Origin: Sutterella sp.
GTDB taxonomy: Bacteria; Pseudomonadota; Gammaproteobacteria; Burkholderiales; Burkholderiaceae_F
Length of the DNA stretch: 64,000 bases
Direction of reading: 5' to 3'
Assembly (NCBI GenBank): GCA_019418605.1
Contig: DYBN01000020.1
Location: forward strand, 16,856-80,855
The notes under the pieces are model-generated. The model ran no database searches, was not told where the DNA came from, and was given only the letters and a program-made list of their open reading frames with translations. A program made the translations under genes and the position numbers. Positions 1 to 8,561 of the stretch are shown here, piece after piece. Each line of letters starts with the position of its first letter. Within the stretch, counting starts at the first letter, position 1.

Positions 1-747
1 GCGCGCTACGCCTACGGCCCCAAGGAAGCCGAGCGCATCGCCCTTTATGCGCCCTCTGACGCCGGCGTTGCAATCGAAGGGCCCGCCCCCGTGATGTTTT
101 TCGTTCACGGCGGCGCCTGGCAGTCAGGCACCGCGGACGAGCATCTCTTTTTGGCCGAGCCGTTTCTGCACGAGGGCTTTTTCTTTGCCCTTGCCGATTT
201 TCCGGCCGTGCAGGAAGTCGGAGGCGACCTGCAGAGGCAGGCCGATTCCGTCAAAAAAGCCTTTCTGTGGCTCGCCAAAAACGCCCCGCGCCTTGGGATC
301 GACCCCGAGGGCATCTACGTGTGCGGACACTGCTCGGGCGCGCACCACGCGGCGCTTTTGGCGACTTCAATCTGGGCGCAGGAGGGTCTTGCGGCCGACG
401 TCATCAAGGGCGCCGTCTTGATTGGGGGCCTCTATGAACTCAAGCCCGTACGCCTCTCCGGCCGCAGGCTCCCCAAGCTCACGCACGCCCAGGAAGAGGC
501 CTTGAGTCCCGCGCGGCGCCTTGAGAGCTTAAACGCCGCCCTCGTCGTGGCCTGCGGCGAGTTTGATTCGCCCGAAGTCCTGCGGCAGTCGCGCGAGCTC
601 TTTGATGCAATGCGGCAAAAAGACAAGCGCACCGTCGCCCTCAAACTCTCGTGCTGCAATCATCTCGAGGCCCTCGAGAGCCTCTCGGATCCCGACTCGC
701 CCCTGGCGCGCGCCGCCTTCTCCCTTATGAGAAACCAAGGCGCCTGA
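1..747 (+). CDS. Alpha/beta hydrolase (esterase / kynurenine formamidase-like), 5' end cut off
   Basis: The reading frame is open from base 1, so the true start lies outside the window; 248 residues are visible. It has the oxyanion-hole motif HGGAW (visible residues 36-40) typical of the hormone-sensitive-lipase/kynurenine-formamidase group. The nucleophile elbow reads GHCSGAH (109-115), where relatives have GHSAGAH, so the nucleophile position is Cys111 rather than Ser. Asp189 (GEFDSP) and His221 (CNHLE) would complete the triad. It is probably a cytoplasmic ester or amide hydrolase of unknown substrate. The nearest downstream gene starts 285 bp away and is not obviously linked. The fold assignment is firm; the substrate is not known, and whether Cys is functional is inference. 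Confidence 0.8.
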   Translation, partial: ARYAYGPKEAERIALYAPSDAGVAIEGPAPVMFFVHGGAWQSGTADEHLFLAEPFLHEGFFFALADFPAVQEVGGDLQRQADSVKKAFLWLAKNAPRLGIDPEGIYVCGHCSGAHHAALLATSIWAQEGLAADVIKGAVLIGGLYELKPVRLSGRRLPKLTHAQEEALSPARRLESLNAALVVACGEFDSPEVLRQSRELFDAMRQKDKRTVALKLSCCNHLEALESLSDPDSPLARAAFSLMRNQGA

Positions 748-864
748 GCCTTGCTCCCATCGTCTTCCGGAGCGCACGGCTAAACCCGGCGCGCATCCGT
801 CTCGTTGCCTTTTCGTCTTTATCGTCTTCCCGCCACCCGCCATTTTGGCGACAAAACCGCCCTG

Positions 865-883
865 TGCGTCAATGGCTGACGCA
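865..883. repeat. Perfect inverted repeat upstream of the AAA+ gene
   Basis: TGCGTCA, a 5-base spacer, then TGACGCA. A further TGCGTCAAT copy lies at about 897-905. It could be an operator or a short hairpin in the leader of the AAA+ gene. It has no T run, so it is unlikely to be a terminator. Confidence 0.4.
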
Positions 884-1032
884 TAGCCCCGAGCCCTGCG
901 TCAATAAACGACGCCGCGTCCTTCACGATTCACTTTGCCGGCGCGGGGCGTTTCTCGCACGCTCCGGCCGCAAAACAAAGCAAAGAAAAAATCGCGCCGG
1001 CCCGAACCCGGAGCGAAGAATGGGAATCGACG

Positions 1033-3576
1033 ATGAGCAAGATAACGAAAAAAGCGATGCGACGCGCCAGAATGTTTGGATTCAAGCGCTTTACCCGCAA
1101 GCTGCAGAGCAAGCCCGCTGATCTTTGGGCGCTGCGGCTTTTGGTCAACACCGGCCTGTGGCAGGCCGTGCGCATCTGCGACACGTTCGACGACGACGAT
1201 CTGATGCACTATGACTGGATGCACAGCCTGCGCGACGAGCTCAACTTCGCGGCCGTCGTGAGCAACAGCGCACGCTTTCTTCAGTCCGGCAGACCCGCCG
1301 ACATCAAAAAGAGGCTTCTTGACGGCGACGACGATCTTGATGACGACGATGCCTTCAAGGCGATGCAGGAAGCCGAAAGCGGCGGCGAAAACCCCGAAAT
1401 AGGCGCCGAAATAAACGCCGCAAAAAGCGCTGCGTGCATCCCCTTCGAGAAGCGGCTCGAGTATCTGCGCGTGGCCACGCGCGGGACGTGGTCGACGAGC
1501 TGTCAGCAGTCGTCCCTGGGGCAAAAGGCGGAAAACCTTGGAGACTACTGGAAGCAGTCGATTGCAAACGGCCTCGTGCACAAGTGGCTGGGCCTTGATT
1601 CTCCCGCAAGCCTTAAAAAGGAGCTTCAGGAGCGAATGGACGCGTGCCCGGATGAATTAAAGGCCCTGAACGCCCCCTTTGCCGAGAATATCGAGCGCAT
1701 TGCAAGCGCCTTTGGCCTGACGCCGACGCAAACCAAGGTGCTTGCCTTCATTCTGACGGCCAGAGCCGAAACGTCTCTTGCGTCCGTGCTCACGCTGCTT
1801 GACTTCAGCGCCCTGCCGCAAAACGCCGTCACCGAGGTCATTGCCGCGGGGCTTGACCTTGCAGTCGACGAGATTCAAGCGTGCTTCCTTCCCGAGTCGA
1901 GGCTTGTGCGCTCGGAGCTTGTGCGCTTTTCTTCCGAATTCGACGGCGAAGCCTCGTTTGCCCAGCGCTTTGAAATCCTGGGCTCGAACCGGTTTAGAAA
2001 CATGGTGCTCATGCCCGTGACCGTTGACGACATCATCGACGAGGCGGCTCTGAAGGCCCCCGCGCCCGAGCTCACGCTCAAAGACTTCAAGGCGCAGCCT
2101 GAAGTCTCGGGGCTTCTTTTGCCCTACTTAAAAGGCGTGCTGGCCTCGCACCGCAAGGGCGTCAACGTGCTCTTGTACGGCCTGCCCGGCACGGGCAAAA
2201 CGCAGCTCTCGCGCGTTCTTGCCGAAAGCCTTGGCGCCGAACTCTACGAAATCTCCACCGAATCGAGCAGCGTGCCGCACGCCCGCTCGAAAGGTCCCAG
2301 GTTTCTTCTTGATGAAAAGTCCGACAGAAAGCGCCCCCCGCGGCTGCAGCGCTGGAAGGTTGCCTCGGTCATTTTGGCGGGCGCGAAAAACGTGATTTTC
2401 GCCGTCGACGAGGCCGAGGACGTCTTTAACAGCGGGATCTCCTTTTTTGACATGTTCCATGGCGCCGACTCGCGCACCAACAAGGGGGAGATCAACACGC
2501 TGCTTGAAAACAATCCCGTGCCCACCTTCTGGATTGCCAACAACATCGACCGCATTGATCCCGCCATGATCAGGCGCTTTGACATTGTGTTGAAGCTCCC
2601 GATTCCGACCGAGTCCGTGCGCCGGCGCATCATCAGCGAGGCCTTTGAGGGCGCGTTGTCCGACGAGAGCCTTGAGCGCCTTGTTCAGGTCCCGCGCTTG
2701 TCGCCTGCCGTCGTGCGGCGCGCAGCGACCGTGGCCAAAATCGCGGGGCTCTCCGAAAATGCCGGCAAGGGCCCTGCCGCCCTTGGGCCTGAAGCCGAAA
2801 AAGCGGTCGTCAACATGATTGACGCAACGCTCTCGGCGCAGCACTTTGGGGGCGTGCCCGTGCGAGCCAAGCTGCTGCCTGCGTACTACAACCCGGCCTG
2901 CGTCAACGCCGACGTCGACCTCAAGGCCATCGCCCGGGGGCTCTCTGAAGCCCGGCGCGGGCGGCTGTGCCTGTACGGGCCGCCCGGAACCGGCAAAACT
3001 GCCTATGCGGCGTGGCTTGCGCGCGAACTCGACTGCCCGCTCATGCGAAAGACCTATGCCGAGCTCTCGAGCTGCTTTGTGGGCGAAACCGAAAAGAAAA
3101 TCGCGCACGCCTTCAAGGAGGCGGCGGCCGAAAACGCGGTCTTGTTAATCGACGAGGCGGACTCCTTCCTGCGCGATCGAACCCTGCTGCATCACTCCTG
3201 GGAAACGACGCAGGTCAACGAGATGCTCGCGCAGATGGAAGCCTTCGAAGGCATCTTCATCGCCTCGACCAACCTGATGGAGACGCTTGACGCGGCGAGC
3301 CTTCGCCGCTTTGACCTCAAGGCGCGCTTTGACTACTTAAAGACCGCGCAGGTCCTTGAGCTTGCCCGCGCAACGCTCGAGAGCCTGGGCCTTGCGCTGG
3401 ATGAGGCCGCAAGCGGGGCTCTTGCCCGCATCGAGAAGCTCACGCCCGGGGACTTTGCCGCCGTGCGCCGCCAGGCGGCCTTCAACCCCATTGCCTCGGC
3501 CGCAGACTTCGCCCGCAGGCTTCTGGGAGAAGTGCGCATCAAGGGCGGGGGCGCGGCAAAAATCGGGTTTTCTTAA
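1033..3576 (+). CDS. Large AAA+ ATPase with two AAA modules
   Basis: The protein has 847 residues. About 380 N-terminal residues have no motif I recognise and include an acidic Asp-rich stretch (about residues 96-105). Two AAA modules follow. Module 1 has Walker A GLPGTGKT near residue 384, Walker B VIFAVDEAED near 457 and an arginine-rich sensor region (IRRFDIV). Module 2 has Walker A GPPGTGKT near 648 and Walker B VLLIDEADSF near 702. Module 2 resembles the FtsH/Cdc48-type AAA family. Tandem AAA modules usually form hexameric remodelling machines that unfold or extract proteins; the target here is unknown. No protease domain or membrane segment is seen. The ATG at 1033 has a purine-rich GGGA 8 bases upstream. 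It appears monocistronic. Confidence 0.85.
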   Translation: MSKITKKAMRRARMFGFKRFTRKLQSKPADLWALRLLVNTGLWQAVRICDTFDDDDLMHYDWMHSLRDELNFAAVVSNSARFLQSGRPADIKKRLLDGDDDLDDDDAFKAMQEAESGGENPEIGAEINAAKSAACIPFEKRLEYLRVATRGTWSTSCQQSSLGQKAENLGDYWKQSIANGLVHKWLGLDSPASLKKELQERMDACPDELKALNAPFAENIERIASAFGLTPTQTKVLAFILTARAETSLASVLTLLDFSALPQNAVTEVIAAGLDLAVDEIQACFLPESRLVRSELVRFSSEFDGEASFAQRFEILGSNRFRNMVLMPVTVDDIIDEAALKAPAPELTLKDFKAQPEVSGLLLPYLKGVLASHRKGVNVLLYGLPGTGKTQLSRVLAESLGAELYEISTESSSVPHARSKGPRFLLDEKSDRKRPPRLQRWKVASVILAGAKNVIFAVDEAEDVFNSGISFFDMFHGADSRTNKGEINTLLENNPVPTFWIANNIDRIDPAMIRRFDIVLKLPIPTESVRRRIISEAFEGALSDESLERLVQVPRLSPAVVRRAATVAKIAGLSENAGKGPAALGPEAEKAVVNMIDATLSAQHFGGVPVRAKLLPAYYNPACVNADVDLKAIARGLSEARRGRLCLYGPPGTGKTAYAAWLARELDCPLMRKTYAELSSCFVGETEKKIAHAFKEAAAENAVLLIDEADSFLRDRTLLHHSWETTQVNEMLAQMEAFEGIFIASTNLMETLDAASLRRFDLKARFDYLKTAQVLELARATLESLGLALDEAASGALARIEKLTPGDFAAVRRQAAFNPIASAADFARRLLGEVRIKGGGAAKIGFS

Positions 3577-3847
3577 ATCCCGCCCAACCGCGCCCAACCG
3601 CGCCCAAGCCCCGTCTAAAACGCGTTTAAAGCCGCGGCGGCCGACTTGAAAGATTTGGCCCCCGCGGCTGGGAGCGGGACTTGAAAAACACCGCCTGCGG
3701 CTCCTTCAAACGGCGTAGGAAACGCCCCCACGATGGACGAGCCTTCTTAGCTCTCATAACCGAAGACAGCAAAGGCTGATTGCTTTAGGATGATGTGGAA
3801 CTAGTTACTTTTGATGACAAGGGTCTAAGCCCTTGCGGGAGCCAAGA

Positions 3848-5047
3848 ATGAAGTCAAGCCTGATGAACCGGATGATGACCCGCCGCCGGACGATTGCGCT
3901 TGCAGCCGCTGCGGCCGCGGCTGCAACAGTGCCGCTTGCCGCCGCGCCGGCTTTTGCCGCTCAGACGAAAGCGCAAAACGAGACGTCCGGGCAGTTTCCC
4001 ATCACCTTCACCGACCTCGCAGGGCGCAAGGTAACGATTCAAAAACGGCCCGAGCGCTTCATCGTGGCCAACTACATTTTGAATTTTCTGATGGTCTCGG
4101 GCGCCTCAGGCACCTCCAAGGTCGTGGGCCTCACGCAGGACGGCTGGATCGACATGCGCCGCGGCGAATACACGCTCATGAAGGCGGCCTTCCCCGAGCT
4201 CATCGCCAAGCCCTCGATCGGGGGCTATCACGACGACATTCTCAACAGCGAAAAGATTCTCGCCCTGCGCCCGGACGTGATCCTCATCAACCGCACGCAG
4301 TACGAGAGCAACACGCACCGCGTCGAGGTCTTTGAAGCGGCGGGCATTCGGGTGGTGGTGCTCGACTATCACGCGATGAAGCCCGCAAACCACATTCAGA
4401 GCACGACGATTCTGGGTTTGCTTCTTGGACGCGAAGACGTCGCCCGCGCCCAGTGCGAGCGCTACCGCACGGTGCTCGATACGATTGCCTCGCGCATCGA
4501 AAAACTTCCCGAAAGCGCCCTGCACACGCGCGTGTATGTCGAATCCGGCAGCAGAGGCGTGCACGAGTACGGCAACTCCTACAACCGCTCCGTGCTCTGG
4601 GGCGCGATTCTTGAAAACCTCAAGGCCGACAACCTCGCCCGCGACATGAAGCAGCCCTATGCGGCGCTTGACCGCGAGTTCGTCATCGGGCGCAATCCGC
4701 AGGTGATCGTGATCTGCGGCAGCATCTGGGAGAATTCGGACACGAGCGACGCGATGCGCATGGGGCTCACGGTGCCCGAGGAGACGGCGCAAAAGCGCTT
4801 GTCGGGCTTTGCCCGGCGCGAGATGTGGCAAAACCTCGATGCGGTCAAAAACGGCCGCATCTACGGCATCGACCACGGCAGTCTGCGCTGCATCATGGAC
4901 TACGCCTTCTCGATGTATCTTGCCAAGGTCCTCTACCCGGACGCCTTCAATGACTTTGACCCGGATCGGGAGATTGCGGACTTCTACGCAACGTATCTGC
5001 CTGAGTTAAAGGCCCAGGGGACGTTTTTTATCAAGCTCAAGCAATAA
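3848..5047 (+). CDS. Tat-exported ABC transporter substrate-binding protein (iron/cobalamin FepB/BtuF type)
   Basis: The protein has 399 residues. The chosen ATG at 3848 has GGGAG 7 bases upstream; an in-frame TTG at 3833 is the alternative. The N-terminus has a Tat-like motif (TRRRTIAL) before an alanine-rich hydrophobic stretch and an APAFA-type cleavage site near residue 38. The mature part reads like the periplasmic binding protein family of iron-siderophore, haem and cobalamin importers: 'FTDLAGRKVTIQKRPERF' at the start, then 'LRPDVILI' and 'NGRIYGID'. It should capture a metal chelate in the periplasm and deliver it to the permease and ATPase encoded next. Tat export implies folding before export. 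The ligand cannot be read from sequence. No Fur box was recognised upstream. Confidence 0.85.
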   Translation: MKSSLMNRMMTRRRTIALAAAAAAAATVPLAAAPAFAAQTKAQNETSGQFPITFTDLAGRKVTIQKRPERFIVANYILNFLMVSGASGTSKVVGLTQDGWIDMRRGEYTLMKAAFPELIAKPSIGGYHDDILNSEKILALRPDVILINRTQYESNTHRVEVFEAAGIRVVVLDYHAMKPANHIQSTTILGLLLGREDVARAQCERYRTVLDTIASRIEKLPESALHTRVYVESGSRGVHEYGNSYNRSVLWGAILENLKADNLARDMKQPYAALDREFVIGRNPQVIVICGSIWENSDTSDAMRMGLTVPEETAQKRLSGFARREMWQNLDAVKNGRIYGIDHGSLRCIMDYAFSMYLAKVLYPDAFNDFDPDREIADFYATYLPELKAQGTFFIKLKQ

Positions 5048-5070
5048 AAATCCCGCATGTCCCGCGTAAA

Positions 5071-5099
5071 AAGCGCCCGTGTTAGCATGACGGGCGCTT
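5071..5099 (+). terminator. Hairpin between binding-protein and permease genes
   Basis: A perfect 10-bp stem (AAGCGCCCGT / ACGGGCGCTT) with a 9-base loop starts 23 bases after the binding-protein stop. No T run follows. It may be a partial terminator or an mRNA-stabilising hairpin that makes binding protein more abundant than permease. Confidence 0.45.
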
Positions 5100-5248
5100 G
5101 CAGAAACCGGGCTCCTCGTACTCTGCTCGTGTTTTCCGCCTGAGGCTTCGCTTTTGAACAAACGCCGTCTTGGGCGGACAGCCTGCAACAGGACCGCACG
5201 GTCCGGGCCGTTTCTTTTCTCGCTTTTTTTTAATCCCCGCTCTCTGTC

Positions 5249-6286
5249 ATGTCGTGTCATCAGGCCTACCGCAGCAGCGTCAGACACCGCGCACTGATCG
5301 TGATTGCCGCAGCGATCGTGCTTGCGGTGCTCTTTGTGCTCGATCTTGCGGTCGGGTCTTCGGACATCACGGTGCCGCGCGCCCTTGCCGCTCTTGCCGC
5401 GGGCCCCGGGGGCGAGTCCATCGACGCAGTCATCATCTGGTCGATTCGCCTTCCCATGACGCTTACCGCTCTCTTTGTGGGAACGGCGCTTGCGCTTGCG
5501 GGCCTTGAAATTCAAAACATCACCGCCAACGCCCTTGCAAGCCCCTCGACGCTGGGGATTTCTTCGGCCGCAAGCTTCGGGGCGGCCCTTTCGATCACGC
5601 TTGGCTTTACGGTTTTAGGGCAGACGTGGCTTGGCACCGCAGCCTGCGCCTTTTGTCTGGCCCTGCTCGTGTCGACGGCCGTCTTCTGGATCGGCAGCCG
5701 CGAGTCGATGCATCCGGCAACGCTCATTCTGGCGGGCATCGTGATGAACTTCTTTTTCATGGCCCTGCAGCAGTTTCTGCAGTACCGCGCAAGCCCCGAA
5801 GTCGCGCAGGTCATCAGCGGCTGGACGTTTGGCAACCTCGAGCGCAGCACGTGGACGAGCACGGCCGTGGCGGGGGTGACGACGCTTGCGGCGGCTCTCT
5901 ATCTGGTGCGCCGCAGCTGGGCCTTGACGGCGCTCACCGTGGGCGAAGAGCGCGCACGAAGCCTTGGCGTGCCGGTGACGCGCCTTCGCGTGGAAGTCTT
6001 TGCGGCAAGCTCGCTTTTGGTGGCCGCAGCCGTGGGCTTTGTGGGCACGATCGGCTTTGTGGGCCTGGTGGCCCCGCACTGCGCCAAGCTCGTTCTTGGA
6101 GAAGATCAGAGGTTTTTGCTTCCGGGCACGATTTTCTCGGGCGGCATGCTGATGCTTGCAAGCTCCGTCACCGCCAAGTCGCTCTCCACGGGCGCCATGC
6201 TTCCGGTGGGCATCATCACCTCCTTGGTGGGCGTGCCGTTTCTGTTGTTTTTGCTTTTGAAAACCCGCCGGGAGGGCTTTGCATGA
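5249..6286 (+). CDS. FecCD-family ABC transporter permease
   Basis: This 345-residue polytopic inner-membrane protein has about nine or ten hydrophobic segments. Hallmarks of the FecCD/BtuC family are 'IIWSIRLPMTLTALFVGTAL', 'LASPSTLGISSAASFGA', 'RARSLGV' (the cytoplasmic ATPase-coupling loop) and 'GTIGFVGLVAPH'. It forms the translocation path for the chelate delivered by the binding protein at 3848-5047. Its stop overlaps the start of the ATPase gene (ATGA), indicating translational coupling. No strong Shine-Dalgarno precedes the ATG at 5249, so the exact start is slightly uncertain. Confidence 0.9.
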   Translation: MSCHQAYRSSVRHRALIVIAAAIVLAVLFVLDLAVGSSDITVPRALAALAAGPGGESIDAVIIWSIRLPMTLTALFVGTALALAGLEIQNITANALASPSTLGISSAASFGAALSITLGFTVLGQTWLGTAACAFCLALLVSTAVFWIGSRESMHPATLILAGIVMNFFFMALQQFLQYRASPEVAQVISGWTFGNLERSTWTSTAVAGVTTLAAALYLVRRSWALTALTVGEERARSLGVPVTRLRVEVFAASSLLVAAAVGFVGTIGFVGLVAPHCAKLVLGEDQRFLLPGTIFSGGMLMLASSVTAKSLSTGAMLPVGIITSLVGVPFLLFLLLKTRREGFA

Positions 6287-7026
6287 CAAGCCTCACGATC
6301 CGGGACCTCACCGTTGACTTAGGCGGCAAGCGGGTGCTCACCAACATCAGCGCCTCCTTCAAAGGGGGCGAAGTGGTGGGCGTCATCGGGCAAAACGGCG
6401 GGGGCAAAACAACGCTTTTGAAAGCCGTCGCGGGCTTGGTGAAGCGCACGTCGGGTGAGGTTGTGATCGACGATCCCCAGGGGCGCGTTGCGTACGTACC
6501 GCAATTGACGCACGTGGCAAGCCGCTTGAGCGTCTTTGAGATGGTGCTTTTGGGGCTCGTTAAAAACCTCTCCTTGCGGGTGACGCCCGAGATTTTCAAT
6601 CAAGTCGACGAGACGCTGCACGCCATGGGCATCAACGAGCTTGCGCAAACGCCCGTGTGCCGCCTCTCGGGAGGTCAAAAGCAGCTCGTCTTCATGGCGC
6701 AGGCCTTTGTGTCGCGCCCCCGGGTGCTACTTCTAGACGAACCCACTTCGGCGCTGGACCTGCGCCATCAGCTCGTCGTCATGAACGCCGCGCGCAACTA
6801 CACGAGGGCCAACGGGGCGGTGACGATGGTGGTGGTGCACGACCTGCTGTCGGCTGCGCGCTTTTCCGACAGGCTCTTGCTCCTTGCCGACGGGGGCGTG
6901 CGCATTTTTGACGAGCCCGCGCGCGTGCTCGAGCCCGAGGCGCTCTCGGAGGTCTACCACGTCTCGGTAAGCGTCGAGCCCACCCGGCCCGGGTTTCTCA
7001 ACGTCATTCCGCTCGAGCCGCTTTAG
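6283..7026 (+). CDS. FecE/BtuD-type ABC transporter ATP-binding protein
   Basis: The protein has 247 residues. It has Walker A GQNGGGKTT, signature LSGGQKQ, Walker B RVLLLDEPTSALD and switch histidine VVVHDL, all in the correct order. The start is fixed by the ATGA overlap with the permease stop and a GGGAGG ribosome site at 6270-6275. It powers uptake of the metal chelate together with the two preceding genes. The operon ends at the strong terminator right after this gene. Confidence 0.93.
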   Translation: MTSLTIRDLTVDLGGKRVLTNISASFKGGEVVGVIGQNGGGKTTLLKAVAGLVKRTSGEVVIDDPQGRVAYVPQLTHVASRLSVFEMVLLGLVKNLSLRVTPEIFNQVDETLHAMGINELAQTPVCRLSGGQKQLVFMAQAFVSRPRVLLLDEPTSALDLRHQLVVMNAARNYTRANGAVTMVVVHDLLSAARFSDRLLLLADGGVRIFDEPARVLEPEALSEVYHVSVSVEPTRPGFLNVIPLEPL

Positions 7027-7050
7027 CCGCCTCTCAGAGGTAAAGAAAAA

Positions 7051-7102
7051 GGCGCGCGTTGTTTCGAAAACCCAATTTCGAAACACGCACGCCCTTTTTT
7101 TT
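7051..7102. terminator. Bidirectional terminator between converging ABC and FKBP genes
   Basis: A long, nearly perfect stem (GGCGCGCGTTGTTTCGAAA against TTTCGAAACACGCACGCC, one bulge) is followed by eight Ts on the + strand and preceded by an A-rich run. It can therefore serve both converging genes. Confidence 0.85.
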
Positions 7103-7142
7103 CGCCAAAGGCAGGCTCCCCCGCAAAGGGAAAGCCGCGCCT

Positions 7143-7817
7143 TTACTTCACGCCCACGAGCTCGACGTCAAAGATGAGCGTCGCATAAGGCGGAATGGCG
7201 CCGGGATAGCCGCGCTCGCCGTAGGCGAGGTTGTAGGGGATGGTAAGCCGCCGCTTGCCGCCCGTTTTCATGCCGTTGATGCCCATCTCCCAGCCTGCGA
7301 TCACCATGCCGGCTCCGAGCGGGAACTCGATGGGTTCACCCCGCTCGTAGCTCGAATCGAAAACGGTGCCGTCTTCAAGCCTTCCGGTGTAGTGCACCGA
7401 GACGGTCTTGCCGGCTTCGGCCGCGGGGCCCTCGCCTTCTGCGACTTCGACGATTTCAAGTTCGCCCGGCGGCGGCACCTGGGCCACGTCAAGCAGCTCC
7501 ACCTCAAAGTCAAGCGTCGCCCCGGGCGGGATGACGCCGCCCGCACCGTACTCGCCATATCCGAGCTCGGGCGGAATGACAAGGCGGCGCCTGCCGCCCA
7601 CGCGCATGCCTGCAACGCCCTGATCCCAGCCGGCGATGACCTGTCCCGCGCCCAGCATGAACTCAAAGGGCATGCCGCGCTCAACGCTCGAATCAAAGAC
7701 GGTGCCGTCTTCGAGCTTTCCCGTATAGTGCACCGACACGCGCGTGCCGCTTTCGGCAACGGGGCCGTCGCCGACTTCAAGGTCGGTGACAATGAGTTCC
7801 TTGATCTCGTCGCTCAT
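7143..7817 (-). CDS. Tandem-domain FKBP-type peptidyl-prolyl cis-trans isomerase
   Basis: The protein has 224 residues from the ATG at 7817 (AAGGAC upstream). It consists of two consecutive FKBP domains, about residues 15-110 and 120-224. Each has the diagnostic pieces: 'VSVHYTG.LEDGTVFDSS', 'VIAGW..G..GM..GG.RRL.IP', 'YGE.G..G.IPP.ATL.F.VEL'. No signal peptide is present from this start, so it should be a cytoplasmic prolyl isomerase or chaperone. Two FKBP domains in one small protein without other modules is less usual than single-domain FkpB/SlyD types and looks like an internal duplication. The gene converges on the ABC operon. Confidence 0.92.
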   Translation of the reverse strand: MSDEIKELIVTDLEVGDGPVAESGTRVSVHYTGKLEDGTVFDSSVERGMPFEFMLGAGQVIAGWDQGVAGMRVGGRRRLVIPPELGYGEYGAGGVIPPGATLDFEVELLDVAQVPPPGELEIVEVAEGEGPAAEAGKTVSVHYTGRLEDGTVFDSSYERGEPIEFPLGAGMVIAGWEMGINGMKTGGKRRLTIPYNLAYGERGYPGAIPPYATLIFDVELVGVK

Positions 7818-8014
7818 CTTGTTTGTTCGTCCTTTTTCAAAATGGATGAAGGAAAAAATGCTTGCGCGCCCGGCCGCAAAGAACGCAGGGCTTCTTGCAG
7901 GCCGCACGTATTGTGCCCGAAGTTTGCGCTGCCGCAAGCACCGGATTGTCAACAAATGCCATCGGACTTTGCGCCGCAGCCCTCGAAAATCCCATGCCTA
8001 CGACAAACACCCTA

Positions 8015-8044
8015 TTGACAGAGCGCCCCGCGCACGTCTACATT
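8015..8044 (+). promoter_or_regulatory. Putative trp operon promoter
   Basis: A perfect -35 TTGACA (8015-8020), an 18-base spacer and a -10 TACATT (8039-8044) lie about 40 bases before the trp leader peptide. No clear TrpR operator was seen. Confidence 0.7.
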
Positions 8045-8084
8045 TGAGCACGTCAAGAAACCCTTTTCACAAGGAAGTCGACAA

Positions 8085-8147
8085 ATGACCAACCTCACCG
8101 AACGCGTTCTTCAGGCTCAGTCCTGGCGCTGGCACCTCTCAAATTGA
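8085..8147 (+). CDS. trpL: trp operon leader peptide
   Basis: This is a 20-codon open frame, too short for routine gene calling, with a good ribosome site (AAGGAAG at 8071-8077). It contains two Trp codons nearly side by side (Trp-Arg-Trp, TGG at 8124 and 8130) and ends in TGA at 8145. It lies between a promoter and a rho-independent hairpin in front of trpD. This is the classical layout for attenuation: ribosome stalling at Trp codons when charged tRNA-Trp is low would favour an antiterminator. The peptide itself probably has no other function. Confidence 0.85.
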   Translation: MTNLTERVLQAQSWRWHLSN

Positions 8148-8201
8148 GCGGGTGTCCATCGGTGCACGTCTAAAGAAACAAGTCGACAACCAACGAAGAA
8201 G

Positions 8202-8230
8202 CCCGCGGACCTGAAGTCAGCGGGTTTTTT
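8202..8230 (+). terminator. trp attenuator hairpin
   Basis: The stem is CCCGC-g-GAC / GTC-a-GCGGG with a 5-base loop, followed by six Ts. Upstream GCGGG at 8148-8152, just after the leader stop codon, can pair with CCCGC at 8202-8206 as a competing antiterminator. GCACC in the Trp-codon region (8132-8136) can pair with GGTGC (8161-8165) as the pause hairpin. Together these give the 1:2, 2:3 and 3:4 scheme of attenuation. Confidence 0.8.
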
Positions 8231-8561
8231 GTTGGATCAAAAATTCCTCCCTCCGACACAAAGCCCCGAGAGCTCTCAAAGACGGTCTTCAGACATCCGC
8301 GGGTAAAAAAGCAAAACCCACAAACCCTGCAATCAAGCGGATGCGAAAAGACATCATGACAACATCTCGAGAAAATCAGGCCAGAGTCATTCTCTCCTAT
8401 CTCACGCTGCGATGGCGTTGACCAAAACGCCCTTGACGGCCGCACGGTTTGATTCCCGCACAAAGGCAAACCCAACAAGGCGCCGGCCGAAAACAAGACA
8501 AGCGCCTTGACGCGAAACCCCCAACAGACTCAGCAGCACTCAGACAAAGGAATTTTCAGCC
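8231..8561 (+). other. Untranslated stretch between attenuator and trpD
   Basis: This is 331 bases with no supported gene. It holds one more hairpin (CAAGGCGC 8476-8483 / GCGCCTTG 8502-8509) and a short open frame from 8356 (21 codons, no ribosome site) that I do not trust. In many trp operons trpE and trpG would be here. I see no readable remnant of either. Confidence 0.5.

Noticed and set aside
2128..3108. Minus-strand open frame inside the AAA+ gene
   Set aside because: Shadow of the AAA+ coding frame; composition His/Arg/Gly rich as expected of reverse-frame translation.
3781..3832. Fur box before the ABC importer
   Set aside because: The AT-richer stretch there does not match the 19-bp Fur consensus well enough to report.
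7059..8018. Long + strand open frame opposite the FKBP gene
   Set aside because: It is antisense to two clear FKBP domains, lacks a ribosome site and shows no recognisable family; high-GC codon mirror effect.
8356..8421. Short open frame with one Trp codon between attenuator and trpD
   Set aside because: No ribosome site, and a single Trp codon; not distinguishable from chance.
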